This document shows positions 23,245 through 31,629 of a stretch of DNA of 64,000 bases, piece after piece; position 1 is the first letter of the stretch; the number at the start of each line of letters is the position of its first letter. The DNA lies in NCBI GenBank assembly GCA_963692465.1, contig OY829943.1:1364001-1428000 (forward strand), in the 5' to 3' direction. The notes beneath the pieces were generated by a model that saw only the letters and a program-made list of their open reading frames with translations, was not told where the DNA came from and made no database searches. The translations under genes were made by a program, and so were the position numbers. The stretch comes from JAUZOB01 sp963692465. Its GTDB lineage: Bacteria; Bacteroidota; Bacteroidia; Bacteroidales; Prolixibacteraceae.

Positions 23245-26118
23245 TTATTGATGAAGTTTCTCATATTCGTCCGGAGATCCACAAACACAAATTACATTTC
23301 GATCTCCCCATGCATTATCAATACGTCCTACAGGAATCCAAAATTTATTATCCCGAACCCATTCAAGCGGGAAAACTGCCTTCTCCCGGGAATACGGATG
23401 TTCCCAATCTGCCACCGTAACCATCGAAGCCGTATGAGGCGCATTTTTAAGAACATTATCTTCTTGGTTATTCCCTTCAGCCACCTCTTTTATCTCGGCA
23501 TAAATAGACTGCATGGCCTCTACAAAACGATCCAGTTCCTGCAACGATTCACTTTCTGTAGGTTCAACCATTAATGTGCCGTGTACAGGAAATGAAAGAG
23601 TCGGAGCATGAAATCCATAATCCATCAAACGTTTTGAGATATCTTCTTCTGTAATGCCAGATGCCTCTTTCAAGTGACGGCATTCCAGAATAAGCTCATG
23701 TGCTACACGACCTTTTTCTCCTGTGTAAAGAATTCCATAGGTATCCTTCAAACAAGTAGCCAGATAATTTGCATTCAATATGGCTATTTCCGAAGCTATC
23801 TTCAAGCCATCAGCTCCTAACATTTTAATATATCCATAGGCAATAGTAAGTACAGAAGCACTTCCCCAGGGAGCAGCCGATACCGCACGAATACCCCGAT
23901 GTCCATTATTTATGACTGAATGGGATGGAAGAAAATCTGTCAAAAATGCCTTAACCCCAATTGGGCCAACACCAGGACCTCCTCCGCCATGAGGGATTCC
24001 AAATGTTTTATGAAGATTTAAGTGGCAAACATCTGCTCCAATTTTACCCGGGCTAGTCAATCCGACCTGCGCATTCATGTTTGCGCCATCCATATAAACC
24101 AATCCTCCATTTTCATGGATAATATTGCACATTTCAACAATAGCCGATTCAAAAACGCCATGAGTTGACGGATAAGTTACCATAAATGCGGCAAGACTCT
24201 CTTTATACTCTTCTGCCTTTTGTTTAAGCGCGAAAACATCAATATTTCCCTTGTCATCGCAAGGAACAACAACTACTTTAAAACCGGCCATAGTTGCACT
24301 TGCAGGATTCGTTCCGTGTGCTGAAGAAGGAATTAACACAATATTCCGTTTTAAATCGCCACGGCTTTTATGATAAGCACGAATAACCATTAATCCTGAA
24401 TATTCCCCTGCCGCACCAGAATTCGGTTGTAAACAAATATCTGCAAAACCTGTAATCTTTGCCAGATCATGACGCAATTCTCTAAACATTTCCTGATACC
24501 CCAATGCCTGACTTTTAGGAGCAAATGGATGAATTCCACCAAACTCAATCCAACTTAAAGGAAGCATCTCTGCCGCTGCATTAAGTTTCATTGTACATGA
24601 TCCCAGGGAAATCATTGAGTGCGTCAATGAAATATCTTTTCGTTCCAGTTTTTTAATATATCTAACCATTTCAGTCTCTGAATGATAGGAATTAAAAACC
24701 TTCTGTTTCAAGAATTCACTCTTTCGCAGGAAACAAGGATTAACAGAACTTTCTTCAGTTAATGCCTCTACCCGAACTACCGGTTTATTAGCCGAACGCG
24801 CAAAAACTTCAACAATTTGATTGACATCAAATAAATTAGTTGTCTCATCAACGCTAATACCAACCTCTCCATTTTCAAAATAGCGGAAATTCACTTCCAT
24901 ATCCAGAGATAGCCACTCGATATCTTTAACTTTAACATACCGAGGCAACTGAAAACGAATCGTATCAAAAAAGTCATCATTTTGATTTACATAGCCCAGT
25001 TTTTCTATCTCGCGGGATAAAAGAGAAGCAATAGAATGAATTCTTTGCGCAATTTGTTTCAAACCATCCGGTCCATGATAAACAGCATAGAAACTGGCCA
25101 TATCAGCCAACAATGCCTGGGCTGTACAAATGTTTGAAGTTGCTTTCTCTCTCTTAATGTGCTGTTCCCGGGTTTGCAATGTCAAACGCAAGGCCCTGTC
25201 GCCATTGACATCTTTAGACACACCAATAATACGTCCGGGAATTGTCCTTTTAAATTCCTCTCTTGTTGCAAAGAAAGCAGCATGAGGTCCTCCGTATCCC
25301 ATCGGAACTCCAAATCGCTGAGAACTTCCAAACACAACATCTGCGCCCCATTCTCCAGGAGGAGTAAGAAGTACAAGACTCATCAGATCTGCAGCAACAG
25401 CAACACGTACCTCATTTGAATGGGCTTTTTCAATAAAAGCACTGTAATCTAACACACAACCATCCGAATTAGGATACTGAACGATAGCTCCGAATTCTTT
25501 TCCTGTATATTCTAATTTATTAAAATCACCTACGACCAATTCTATACCATGAGGTTCGGCCCGGGTATATAAAACATCCAACGTTTGTGGCCATATCTTC
25601 TCATCGACAAAACAAACATTTGCTCCAGCTTTCACCTGAGCTCTGGATCTGGCATTAAACAACATAGTCATTGCTTCTGCAGCCGCAGTTGCTTCATCGA
25701 GCAATGAAGCATTTGTCAAAGGCATTGCAGTAAGATCACAAATAACAGTCTGAAAATTTAACAAAGCTTCAAGACGACCCTGCGATATTTCTGCCTGATA
25801 CGGAGTATAAGAGGTATACCAGACTGGATTTTCAAGAACATTTCTCAAAATCACAGAGGGGGTGATTGTATCATAATACCCCATTCCAATATACGTATTG
25901 AATACCTTATTCTTTTTTGCCAGTTCCAATATTCTCCGATAATATTGCCGTTCTGTTAGGCCATTGGGAAGGTCTAACGGTTTGTCAAATCGAATATTCT
26001 CCGGCACTGTCTGATTTATTAGGTCTTCTAATGAAGAGACCCCTATTTTACGAAGCATAGCAGGTATTTCATGATCTCTCGGACCAATATGCCTACTAAT
26101 AAATTTTTCTTCCGCCAT
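23245..26118 (-). CDS. gcvP: Glycine dehydrogenase (decarboxylating), P protein
   Basis: 957 residues, the fused alpha-beta form of P protein. It decarboxylates glycine and passes the aminomethyl group to lipoyl-H protein. Seen: N-terminal FISRHIGPRDHEIPAMLRKIGVSSL, YIGMGYYDT, TPYQAEISQGRLEALLNFQT, and in the second half the PLP lysine in HLNLHKTFGIPHGGGGPG. No gcvT, gcvH or lpd lies nearby, and I see no glycine riboswitch in the 89 bp upstream. Length matches the family. Confidence 0.97.
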   Translation of the reverse strand: MAEEKFISRHIGPRDHEIPAMLRKIGVSSLEDLINQTVPENIRFDKPLDLPNGLTERQYYRRILELAKKNKVFNTYIGMGYYDTITPSVILRNVLENPVWYTSYTPYQAEISQGRLEALLNFQTVICDLTAMPLTNASLLDEATAAAEAMTMLFNARSRAQVKAGANVCFVDEKIWPQTLDVLYTRAEPHGIELVVGDFNKLEYTGKEFGAIVQYPNSDGCVLDYSAFIEKAHSNEVRVAVAADLMSLVLLTPPGEWGADVVFGSSQRFGVPMGYGGPHAAFFATREEFKRTIPGRIIGVSKDVNGDRALRLTLQTREQHIKREKATSNICTAQALLADMASFYAVYHGPDGLKQIAQRIHSIASLLSREIEKLGYVNQNDDFFDTIRFQLPRYVKVKDIEWLSLDMEVNFRYFENGEVGISVDETTNLFDVNQIVEVFARSANKPVVRVEALTEESSVNPCFLRKSEFLKQKVFNSYHSETEMVRYIKKLERKDISLTHSMISLGSCTMKLNAAAEMLPLSWIEFGGIHPFAPKSQALGYQEMFRELRHDLAKITGFADICLQPNSGAAGEYSGLMVIRAYHKSRGDLKRNIVLIPSSAHGTNPASATMAGFKVVVVPCDDKGNIDVFALKQKAEEYKESLAAFMVTYPSTHGVFESAIVEMCNIIHENGGLVYMDGANMNAQVGLTSPGKIGADVCHLNLHKTFGIPHGGGGPGVGPIGVKAFLTDFLPSHSVINNGHRGIRAVSAAPWGSASVLTIAYGYIKMLGADGLKIASEIAILNANYLATCLKDTYGILYTGEKGRVAHELILECRHLKEASGITEEDISKRLMDYGFHAPTLSFPVHGTLMVEPTESESLQELDRFVEAMQSIYAEIKEVAEGNNQEDNVLKNAPHTASMVTVADWEHPYSREKAVFPLEWVRDNKFWIPVGRIDNAWGDRNVICVCGSPDEYEKLHQ

Positions 26119-26207
26119 AATAGCTTATTTTGTATTTTTAATAGCAATTCCCGTTCTACATTTCAATAGAACAAAGAAACAATTTAATCTCAAAAACATG
26201 AGCTTTT

Positions 26208-26849
26208 TCAGGGACGAAGGAAAGGATTATTCTCTTTCTCAAACGCAACATTCGTTTCCGGACCGTGACCAGGAAGAATCCTCACATCATCTCCTAATGA
26301 TAATATTTTCGTAAAGATAGAATCAATTATTGTATCATAATCACCCAACGGGAGATCTGTCCTCCCAATACTTTTATAAAAGATCAAGTCTCCTACAATT
26401 ACGAATTTTTGCGATTTACTAAAAAAAGCGACACTTCCAGGAGAATGTCCCGGTACATGAAGAACTTCTAATTCTGATTGTCCGAAATGAATAACCTGCC
26501 CGTCTTCCAGTCCTCTCTCCGGAAGTCGGACTGCTTCTGTTGAAATTCCGAAATCCTTTCCCTGCTCAGATGCCCTTTCTAACAACACATAATCAGCCGA
26601 ATGGGCAGCAAATTCGATCTTATATTTCGAACGAACATACTCCGCCCCCATTAAATGATCAAAATGACAATGGGTATTGATTAAAAGGACTGGTTTCAAC
26701 TGCTCCACTCTGATAAAGTCATCCAGTTTGGAACATTCAATCGGATTAGAACACCCCGCATCTACAATCAATGCCTCTCCCGTTTCATCATAAAGGACCA
26801 TCGTGTTCTCCTGAATCGGATTAAAAACAAATTTTTTAATTTCAATCAT
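26208..26849 (-). CDS. Metallo-beta-lactamase-fold hydrolase (glyoxalase II-like)
   Basis: 213 residues from ATG 26849; the longer upstream reading overlaps pcm and is not needed. Seen: THCHFDHLMG (the HxHxDH metal motif), VPGHSPGSVAFFS, IVGDLIFYKSIGRTDLPLGD (bridging Asp) and LPGHGPETNVAFEKENNPFL, the full metal ligand set of the short glyoxalase-II-like group. The substrate may be S-lactoylglutathione-like thioesters or a persulfide; short forms are usually of unknown specificity. It begins 4 bp after the pcm stop. Confidence 0.9.
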   Translation of the reverse strand: MIEIKKFVFNPIQENTMVLYDETGEALIVDAGCSNPIECSKLDDFIRVEQLKPVLLINTHCHFDHLMGAEYVRSKYKIEFAAHSADYVLLERASEQGKDFGISTEAVRLPERGLEDGQVIHFGQSELEVLHVPGHSPGSVAFFSKSQKFVIVGDLIFYKSIGRTDLPLGDYDTIIDSIFTKILSLGDDVRILPGHGPETNVAFEKENNPFLRP

Positions 26850-26853
26850 ATCT

Positions 26854-27498
26854 TCATTTTTCAACTCCAGGCAACATTGGAACAAAAACAAAATCACCAT
26901 GAAATGTTTCATTAAACGCTTTCTCCGAAAGACGACGAATCACCACCATCCGTTGCCGCTCAGAAGGGCCTACTGGAATAACCATTAAGCCTCCCACTTT
27001 CAACTGTTTCTTTAGTGAAGCGGGAATCACAGGTGCTCCTGCGGTAACCAATATCTTATCAAAAGGGCCGTAAGTTGGTAACCCTTTATATCCATCTCCG
27101 AGAAAAAAACGAGGTTCATATTTCAACTTTGAAAGCAACTGCTGAGTGCGGACAAATAGCTCTTTTTGCCTTTCAATCGTAAAAACATCCGCACCAAGTT
27201 CAAGAAGTACTGCAGCCTGATAGCCAGAACCAGTACCCACTTCCAATATTCTCTCCTGTGGTTTAACTTCCAACAGTTGAGTTTGAAATGCAACAGTAAA
27301 TGGCTGAGAAATAGTTTGACCTGCTCCTATCGGAAAAGCCTGATCTTTATAAGCAAATTTCACAAAACTACTTTCCATAAAAAGATGTCGTGGAACCCGA
27401 CCTATTGCCTCAAGCACTTGTTCATCGCGAATACCTTTCAGTCGCAAGCCTTCAATCATACGTTGTCTCAGTCCTTTATGCTGAAAATTATCAACCAT
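26854..27498 (-). CDS. pcm: Protein-L-isoaspartate O-methyltransferase
   Basis: About 214 residues; methylates isoaspartyl residues in aged proteins as a first repair step. Seen: MVDNFQHKGLRQRMIEGLRLKGI at the start (ATG 27498), FPIGAGQTISQPFTVAFQTQLL, SAM-binding ILEVGTGSGYQAAVLLELGA and LVTAGAPVIP. A further ATG at 27516 lies on the predicted transcription start, so 27498 is preferred. First gene of a two-gene unit with the metallo-hydrolase. Confidence 0.94.
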   Translation of the reverse strand: MVDNFQHKGLRQRMIEGLRLKGIRDEQVLEAIGRVPRHLFMESSFVKFAYKDQAFPIGAGQTISQPFTVAFQTQLLEVKPQERILEVGTGSGYQAAVLLELGADVFTIERQKELFVRTQQLLSKLKYEPRFFLGDGYKGLPTYGPFDKILVTAGAPVIPASLKKQLKVGGLMVIPVGPSERQRMVVIRRLSEKAFNETFHGDFVFVPMLPGVEK

Positions 27499-27520
27499 AG
27501 TTACCCCCTGATACATTAAG

Positions 27521-27528
27521 CAAAATTA
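27521..27528 (-). promoter_or_regulatory. Promoter -7 box for pcm
   Basis: TAATTTTG on the minus strand, 22 bp upstream of the pcm ATG, giving a leader of about 16 nt. Confidence 0.5.
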
Positions 27529-27712
27529 GCAAATGTTTTTAGCGTAAAAAATAACCATCCAATTTCTCGTGACACAAATTGGACCAATTCATTCTATTTA
27601 AATAATCTTTTTATTGCATGCTCCCAACAATATCGTTCTCTATTTAATTTTCATGAATTCATCTATTTCTGACATCATTCTATATAGATCCGCTTTTTAC
27701 ATTTAATCTTCC

Positions 27713-27720
27713 TATCTTTG
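27713..27720 (+). promoter_or_regulatory. Promoter -7 box for the arginine deiminase-type gene
   Basis: TATCTTTG matches TAnnTTTG, 30 bp before the ATG at 27751. No clean -33 box. Confidence 0.5.
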
Positions 27721-27750
27721 TTTTATCTGGTTAACTCATAGTAGGAAAGT

Positions 27751-29022
27751 ATGGTTCCGAAACACTGCATTAATATTCAGTCCGAAATCGGGAGGCTCAA
27801 AGAAGTTATCATACACACTCCTGGTCCTGAAATTGAAAACATGACTCCGCAAGATGCAGGAAGAGCTCTTTACAGTGACATTCTCAACCTTTCTGTTGCA
27901 GGAGAAGAATATAATCAATTTCGACAAGTACTCCAAACAATCACTCACACGCTCGAGGTACAGGACCTTCTAATTGATATTTTACAACAGAAATTCATCA
28001 AAGAACAATTAATAACAAAAATCTGTTGTGATGAAAATGCAGAATGTGAAATTGAGCATTTATTAGACCTCAATCCGGTAGACCTATCCCGTCAATTAAT
28101 CGAAGGAGTTATCTTAACTCGTGAGAACTTAACCAATTTCCTAAACAAAGAACGTTTTATTCTGCGTCCATTACATAACTTCTTTTTTACTCGTGATGCA
28201 TCTATTTCAATCTTTAATGAAGTATTGATTGGCAAAATGGCTAATCAAATCCGCGAACGAGAATCCTCTATTATGGAGGCAATATTCCAGAATCATCCCC
28301 TGTTTAGAGGAACAACAACTTACAATCAACATCTAACCGCAGATAAGTCCGATTTACTTGCAACAATTGAAGGTGGGGATATCTTAATTGCACGTGAAGA
28401 CATTCTAATCATTGGAACAGGATGTAGAACCAACACAAAAGGAATTGATTTTCTCATCGATTCTATCAAGACCAACAATCAAGGAATTAAACACATCTTA
28501 ATTAAAGAGCTTCCTCAATCTCCGGAATCTTTCATTCATCTTGATATGGTCTTTTCTTTTCTTGATCGTGATAGCTGCATGATATTCAAACCTCTTATGC
28601 TTCAGAATAATCGTTTCCAAACCATCCACATCATCATTGAGAACGAGAAAGTAACGTCCATCTCTAATGAAGACAACTTATTCAAGGCTCTCAACCAATT
28701 AGGAATTGATCTCAAACCTATTTGCTGCGGTGGCAATACAGACCCATGGGTGCAGGAAAGAGAGCAATGGCACAGTGGAGCAAACCTCTTTGCTTTCGCG
28801 CCAGGAAAAGTTATTGGTTACGAACGCAACATTCACACTTTAGAAGAAATGGACAAAAACGGATATGAAATACTAAAAGCACAAGAAGTCATCAATCATA
28901 CAAAAGATCCATATAATTACGAAAAATGCATTATCACTATTGCCGGTGCGGAATTAGCACGAGGCGGCGGTGGTGCCCGATGTATGACAATGCCCATTTT
29001 AAGAGACAATATTGAATGGTAA
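27751..29022 (+). CDS. arcA: Arginine deiminase-family hydrolase
   Basis: 423 residues of the guanidino-group-modifying alpha/beta-propeller fold. Seen: the N-terminal EIGRLKEVIIHTPGPE, FFFTRDASISI, the EGGDILI site, the catalytic His in FIHLDMVFSFLDRD and the C-terminal GGGGARCMTMP with Cys411 as nucleophile. This is the residue set of arginine deiminase, which releases ammonia from arginine giving citrulline. No ornithine transcarbamylase or carbamate kinase gene is adjacent, so an energy-yielding ADI pathway is not shown. The symbol is by family; another guanidino substrate is possible. Followed after 8 bp by a SpoU methyltransferase gene. Confidence 0.85.
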   Translation: MVPKHCINIQSEIGRLKEVIIHTPGPEIENMTPQDAGRALYSDILNLSVAGEEYNQFRQVLQTITHTLEVQDLLIDILQQKFIKEQLITKICCDENAECEIEHLLDLNPVDLSRQLIEGVILTRENLTNFLNKERFILRPLHNFFFTRDASISIFNEVLIGKMANQIRERESSIMEAIFQNHPLFRGTTTYNQHLTADKSDLLATIEGGDILIAREDILIIGTGCRTNTKGIDFLIDSIKTNNQGIKHILIKELPQSPESFIHLDMVFSFLDRDSCMIFKPLMLQNNRFQTIHIIIENEKVTSISNEDNLFKALNQLGIDLKPICCGGNTDPWVQEREQWHSGANLFAFAPGKVIGYERNIHTLEEMDKNGYEILKAQEVINHTKDPYNYEKCIITIAGAELARGGGGARCMTMPILRDNIEW

Positions 29023-29030
29023 GATAGAAT

Positions 29031-29561
29031 ATGAGAAAGCTTTTAAACAGTGAACTAAACAGATTAGACATCAACGAATTTAAAGATGCATCTAAATCGC
29101 CCATCGTTGTTATTCTGGATAACATACGAAGTTCTAATAACATAGGATCAATTTTCCGCACCTCCGATGCTTTTCGGATTGCATCCATTTATTTATGTGG
29201 AATTAGTGCAACACCTCCGAACAAAGAAATTCACAAAACAGCTCTCGGAGCAGAAGATTCAGTCGATTGGAAATACAGGAAAGACACAATAGATGCTGTA
29301 AATGAACTAAAAAAAGAAGGATACAAGATCATTGCGATCGAACAGGTTGAAGACAGTATTTATTTATCTCATTATACTCCTGATCCCAATGACAGGCTAG
29401 CATTAATCTTTGGAAACGAGGTAAAGGGTGTCGAACAGAACATTGTCGATCACTGTAATCTTTGCATTGAGATTCCTCAATTTGGGACAAAACATTCTTT
29501 CAATGTCTCAGTAAGTGCCGGAATTGTTCTTTGGGATATATTCAACAAAACAAATCACTAA
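29031..29561 (+). CDS. SpoU/TrmH-family RNA 2'-O-methyltransferase
   Basis: 176-residue SPOUT methyltransferase. All three family motifs are seen: NIRSSNNIGSIFRTSDAF (motif 1), LIFGNEVKGV (motif 2) and IPQFGTKHSFNVSVSAGIVLWDI (motif 3, the knotted SAM site). The small size with no extra N-terminal domain fits tRNA Gm18-type TrmH or TrmL-like enzymes; the exact RNA target cannot be read. Downstream of the deiminase gene by 8 bp, probably co-transcribed, and ended by a strong terminator. Confidence 0.9.
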   Translation: MRKLLNSELNRLDINEFKDASKSPIVVILDNIRSSNNIGSIFRTSDAFRIASIYLCGISATPPNKEIHKTALGAEDSVDWKYRKDTIDAVNELKKEGYKIIAIEQVEDSIYLSHYTPDPNDRLALIFGNEVKGVEQNIVDHCNLCIEIPQFGTKHSFNVSVSAGIVLWDIFNKTNH

Positions 29562-29619
29562 GAACCCGACTGAAAGATATCATCTCTCAAAACCAAAGGT
29601 TTAATAATTCTCACAAATA

Positions 29620-29651
29620 AAAAGAGGCTGTCCGATAAGACAGCCTCTTTT
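29620..29651. terminator. Bidirectional terminator with GGCTGTC core
   Basis: AAAAGAGGCTGTC / GACAGCCTCTTTT, 13-bp perfect stem around loop cgataa, between convergent genes. Confidence 0.9.
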
Positions 29652-29670
29652 ATGTATAAAATAGAAGAAA

Positions 29671-31422
29671 TTATTCTACAATCGATTTAAACTGAGCATC
29701 ATTAAAGTATTTTGCAAATTCCATATCTGTTTTTGCCATTGCTTTAACTTTTGAATCTGATTTAACTGCAGCTGTTAGGCTTTCGTAGAAAAGATCAGTC
29801 TTTGCACTTCTTGCAGCAGCAACAGCTTTTAAGTAAAGAGCGGTTGTGCTTGGATTGCTAATATTGTCAAGGATTTTCTCAGCCCCGTTATTGTCTCCAT
29901 TAAGAATTTTAGCAAGAGCTGCATTTTCAGAATTATTATCACCGAAATATTTTACAGCCTCATCATATTTTCCTTTTTTGAGAGCGACAATACCAAGATT
30001 GTAATTTACTTGTTCGCCTGCACCATTAGCATCTCCCAAGTAAGTTTCAGCTTTAGGAACATCATTCTGCAACAATGCAACAGCTCCTAAATTGTTAGCA
30101 ATAACAGGATTATTCTTAGATAATTCCTGAGCTTTTTCAAGTGCCTCTTTGGCATCATTAACATTTCCCTCGTTAACATAAATTAAACCGAGATTATTAT
30201 AACCTCTCCAGTCATTACTATAGATACGGGTAAAAGAAGTATAGAACGCTTTTTGTTTATTAACATCTTTTGTTAAAGTTGCAGCATAAAGCAATTCGGC
30301 AGGATTCAACTTTTCAGGATTCGTTTCTGCAAGAGACAGAATTTCCTCATCACTTTTTCCGATCAAATCAACATTAGTTGTGATACTAGCACGACGAAGT
30401 TGAGGAAGAATATCTTTCTTAACAGAGGTGAAAGCCTGAGAAAGGTTACGCATTTCACGATTACGAACTTCAGGATCTGAGTACATAGAAAGTACACGAA
30501 GAATAAGATCTTTATCCTGGATATTTGATTTTTCCATCAAATCTTTGAATCCATCCCAGTCTTCAGCAGTGTATTTTGTTTTATATTCTGCATTAACTTT
30601 TGATTTCTTCAATTCCTTTGTCAAATAAGAAGTAGCGGATTTCTCACGTTTCTGTGACAAATTGTCGTTGAAATCATATTTACCATCAGGAGAAGCATAA
30701 GCAGAAATCTCAACATCTTTCAACTTTTGATTCGGATCTTTTGAAGCTTTTTTAGTATAAGCTTTCAAACTATTGATATCAGTCTTTTTGATTTCAGAGC
30801 TACGAATATTAGCCTGATTGATCAAATAACGAATATCTGCCATTACATTATCAGGAACAATTCGCTGAAAAGCATCAATATTCGGATCATACTTACCTGT
30901 AGTATTTTTTTCTCTGGTAACTCCAAGAACAGGTTCAGGAGAATCTGTAACTAAAGTAGAAGTGGCTAATACTCCAGAACCAATTTTAATCGGATCAAAA
31001 GTCACTGACTTACTTCCTTTTGACGCTTTAATTCTGATTTCCAGATCAGACTTTCTCATTTCATTAGCAAAAGGAATCGCGTTATTATAAGTAAAAGTTC
31101 CTCCGTTTGCATAACTAATGACTTTATTGTTGTCCTGAACGCCCTCTCCCTGAACTGTAAAAGAATCAAAGGCTTTTTCTCCTCCTTCATATTTCAAAAC
31201 AGGAGTAGCAACTAAAGTTGCTTTCTTATAAAAATACTTCTCAGGGAACTTAACATTCATCCCTACGTTCACATTGCCGGCGGTTGTTTCCAACACTTCT
31301 GGGGTAACATTAAACTGAACCCGATTTGCCTGCTTCTTCATGCGACTCAATCCATTACAGCCCACTAAAAAAGAGGCGGCTAATAGTAAAGAAGCTAAAG
31401 ATTTATAGTTTAACTTTCTCAT
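29671..31422 (-). CDS. TPR/OmpA-like outer-membrane lipoprotein
   Basis: 583-residue predicted lipoprotein with lipobox FLVGC (Cys22). The N-terminal half is beta-rich (about 35-170); residues about 190-290 resemble an OmpA-like peptidoglycan-binding region (DVEISAYASPDGKYDFNDNLSQKREKSATSYL). The C-terminal third (about 380-560) holds TPR repeats (GYNNLGLIYVNEGNVNDAKEALEKAQELS). The gene is well conserved in Bacteroidales as an abundant envelope protein of unknown role. The order OmpA-like then TPR differs from PorE-like proteins. It has its own promoter and terminator. Confidence 0.8.
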   Translation of the reverse strand: MRKLNYKSLASLLLAASFLVGCNGLSRMKKQANRVQFNVTPEVLETTAGNVNVGMNVKFPEKYFYKKATLVATPVLKYEGGEKAFDSFTVQGEGVQDNNKVISYANGGTFTYNNAIPFANEMRKSDLEIRIKASKGSKSVTFDPIKIGSGVLATSTLVTDSPEPVLGVTREKNTTGKYDPNIDAFQRIVPDNVMADIRYLINQANIRSSEIKKTDINSLKAYTKKASKDPNQKLKDVEISAYASPDGKYDFNDNLSQKREKSATSYLTKELKKSKVNAEYKTKYTAEDWDGFKDLMEKSNIQDKDLILRVLSMYSDPEVRNREMRNLSQAFTSVKKDILPQLRRASITTNVDLIGKSDEEILSLAETNPEKLNPAELLYAATLTKDVNKQKAFYTSFTRIYSNDWRGYNNLGLIYVNEGNVNDAKEALEKAQELSKNNPVIANNLGAVALLQNDVPKAETYLGDANGAGEQVNYNLGIVALKKGKYDEAVKYFGDNNSENAALAKILNGDNNGAEKILDNISNPSTTALYLKAVAAARSAKTDLFYESLTAAVKSDSKVKAMAKTDMEFAKYFNDAQFKSIVE

Positions 31423-31470
31423 GATAGGATAATATTTGTTTTATATTTAAGATGGTCCTACTCGTAAAGA

Positions 31471-31478
31471 CAAAGTTA
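31471..31478 (-). promoter_or_regulatory. Promoter -7 box for the TPR/OmpA lipoprotein
   Basis: TAACTTTG on the minus strand, 48 bp upstream of the ATG. The rest of the 207-bp gap to the peptidase gene shows nothing else clear. Confidence 0.55.
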
Positions 31479-31629
31479 GAAATGTTTTCAAAAAAATATT
31501 CGACTTTTATTGTTTTGTAACAACAAAAGAGAATAAATCTAACTTTATCATCATTTTCCATATACTTTTTAACCCTCAATTACTGTACCACATAAACAAT
31601 CCGGCTTAAAAATCGTTCATCTAACGTTA

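Noticed and set aside
26119..26207. Possible glycine riboswitch before gcvP
   Set aside because: Only 89 bp, and I see no paired glycine-aptamer-like structure.
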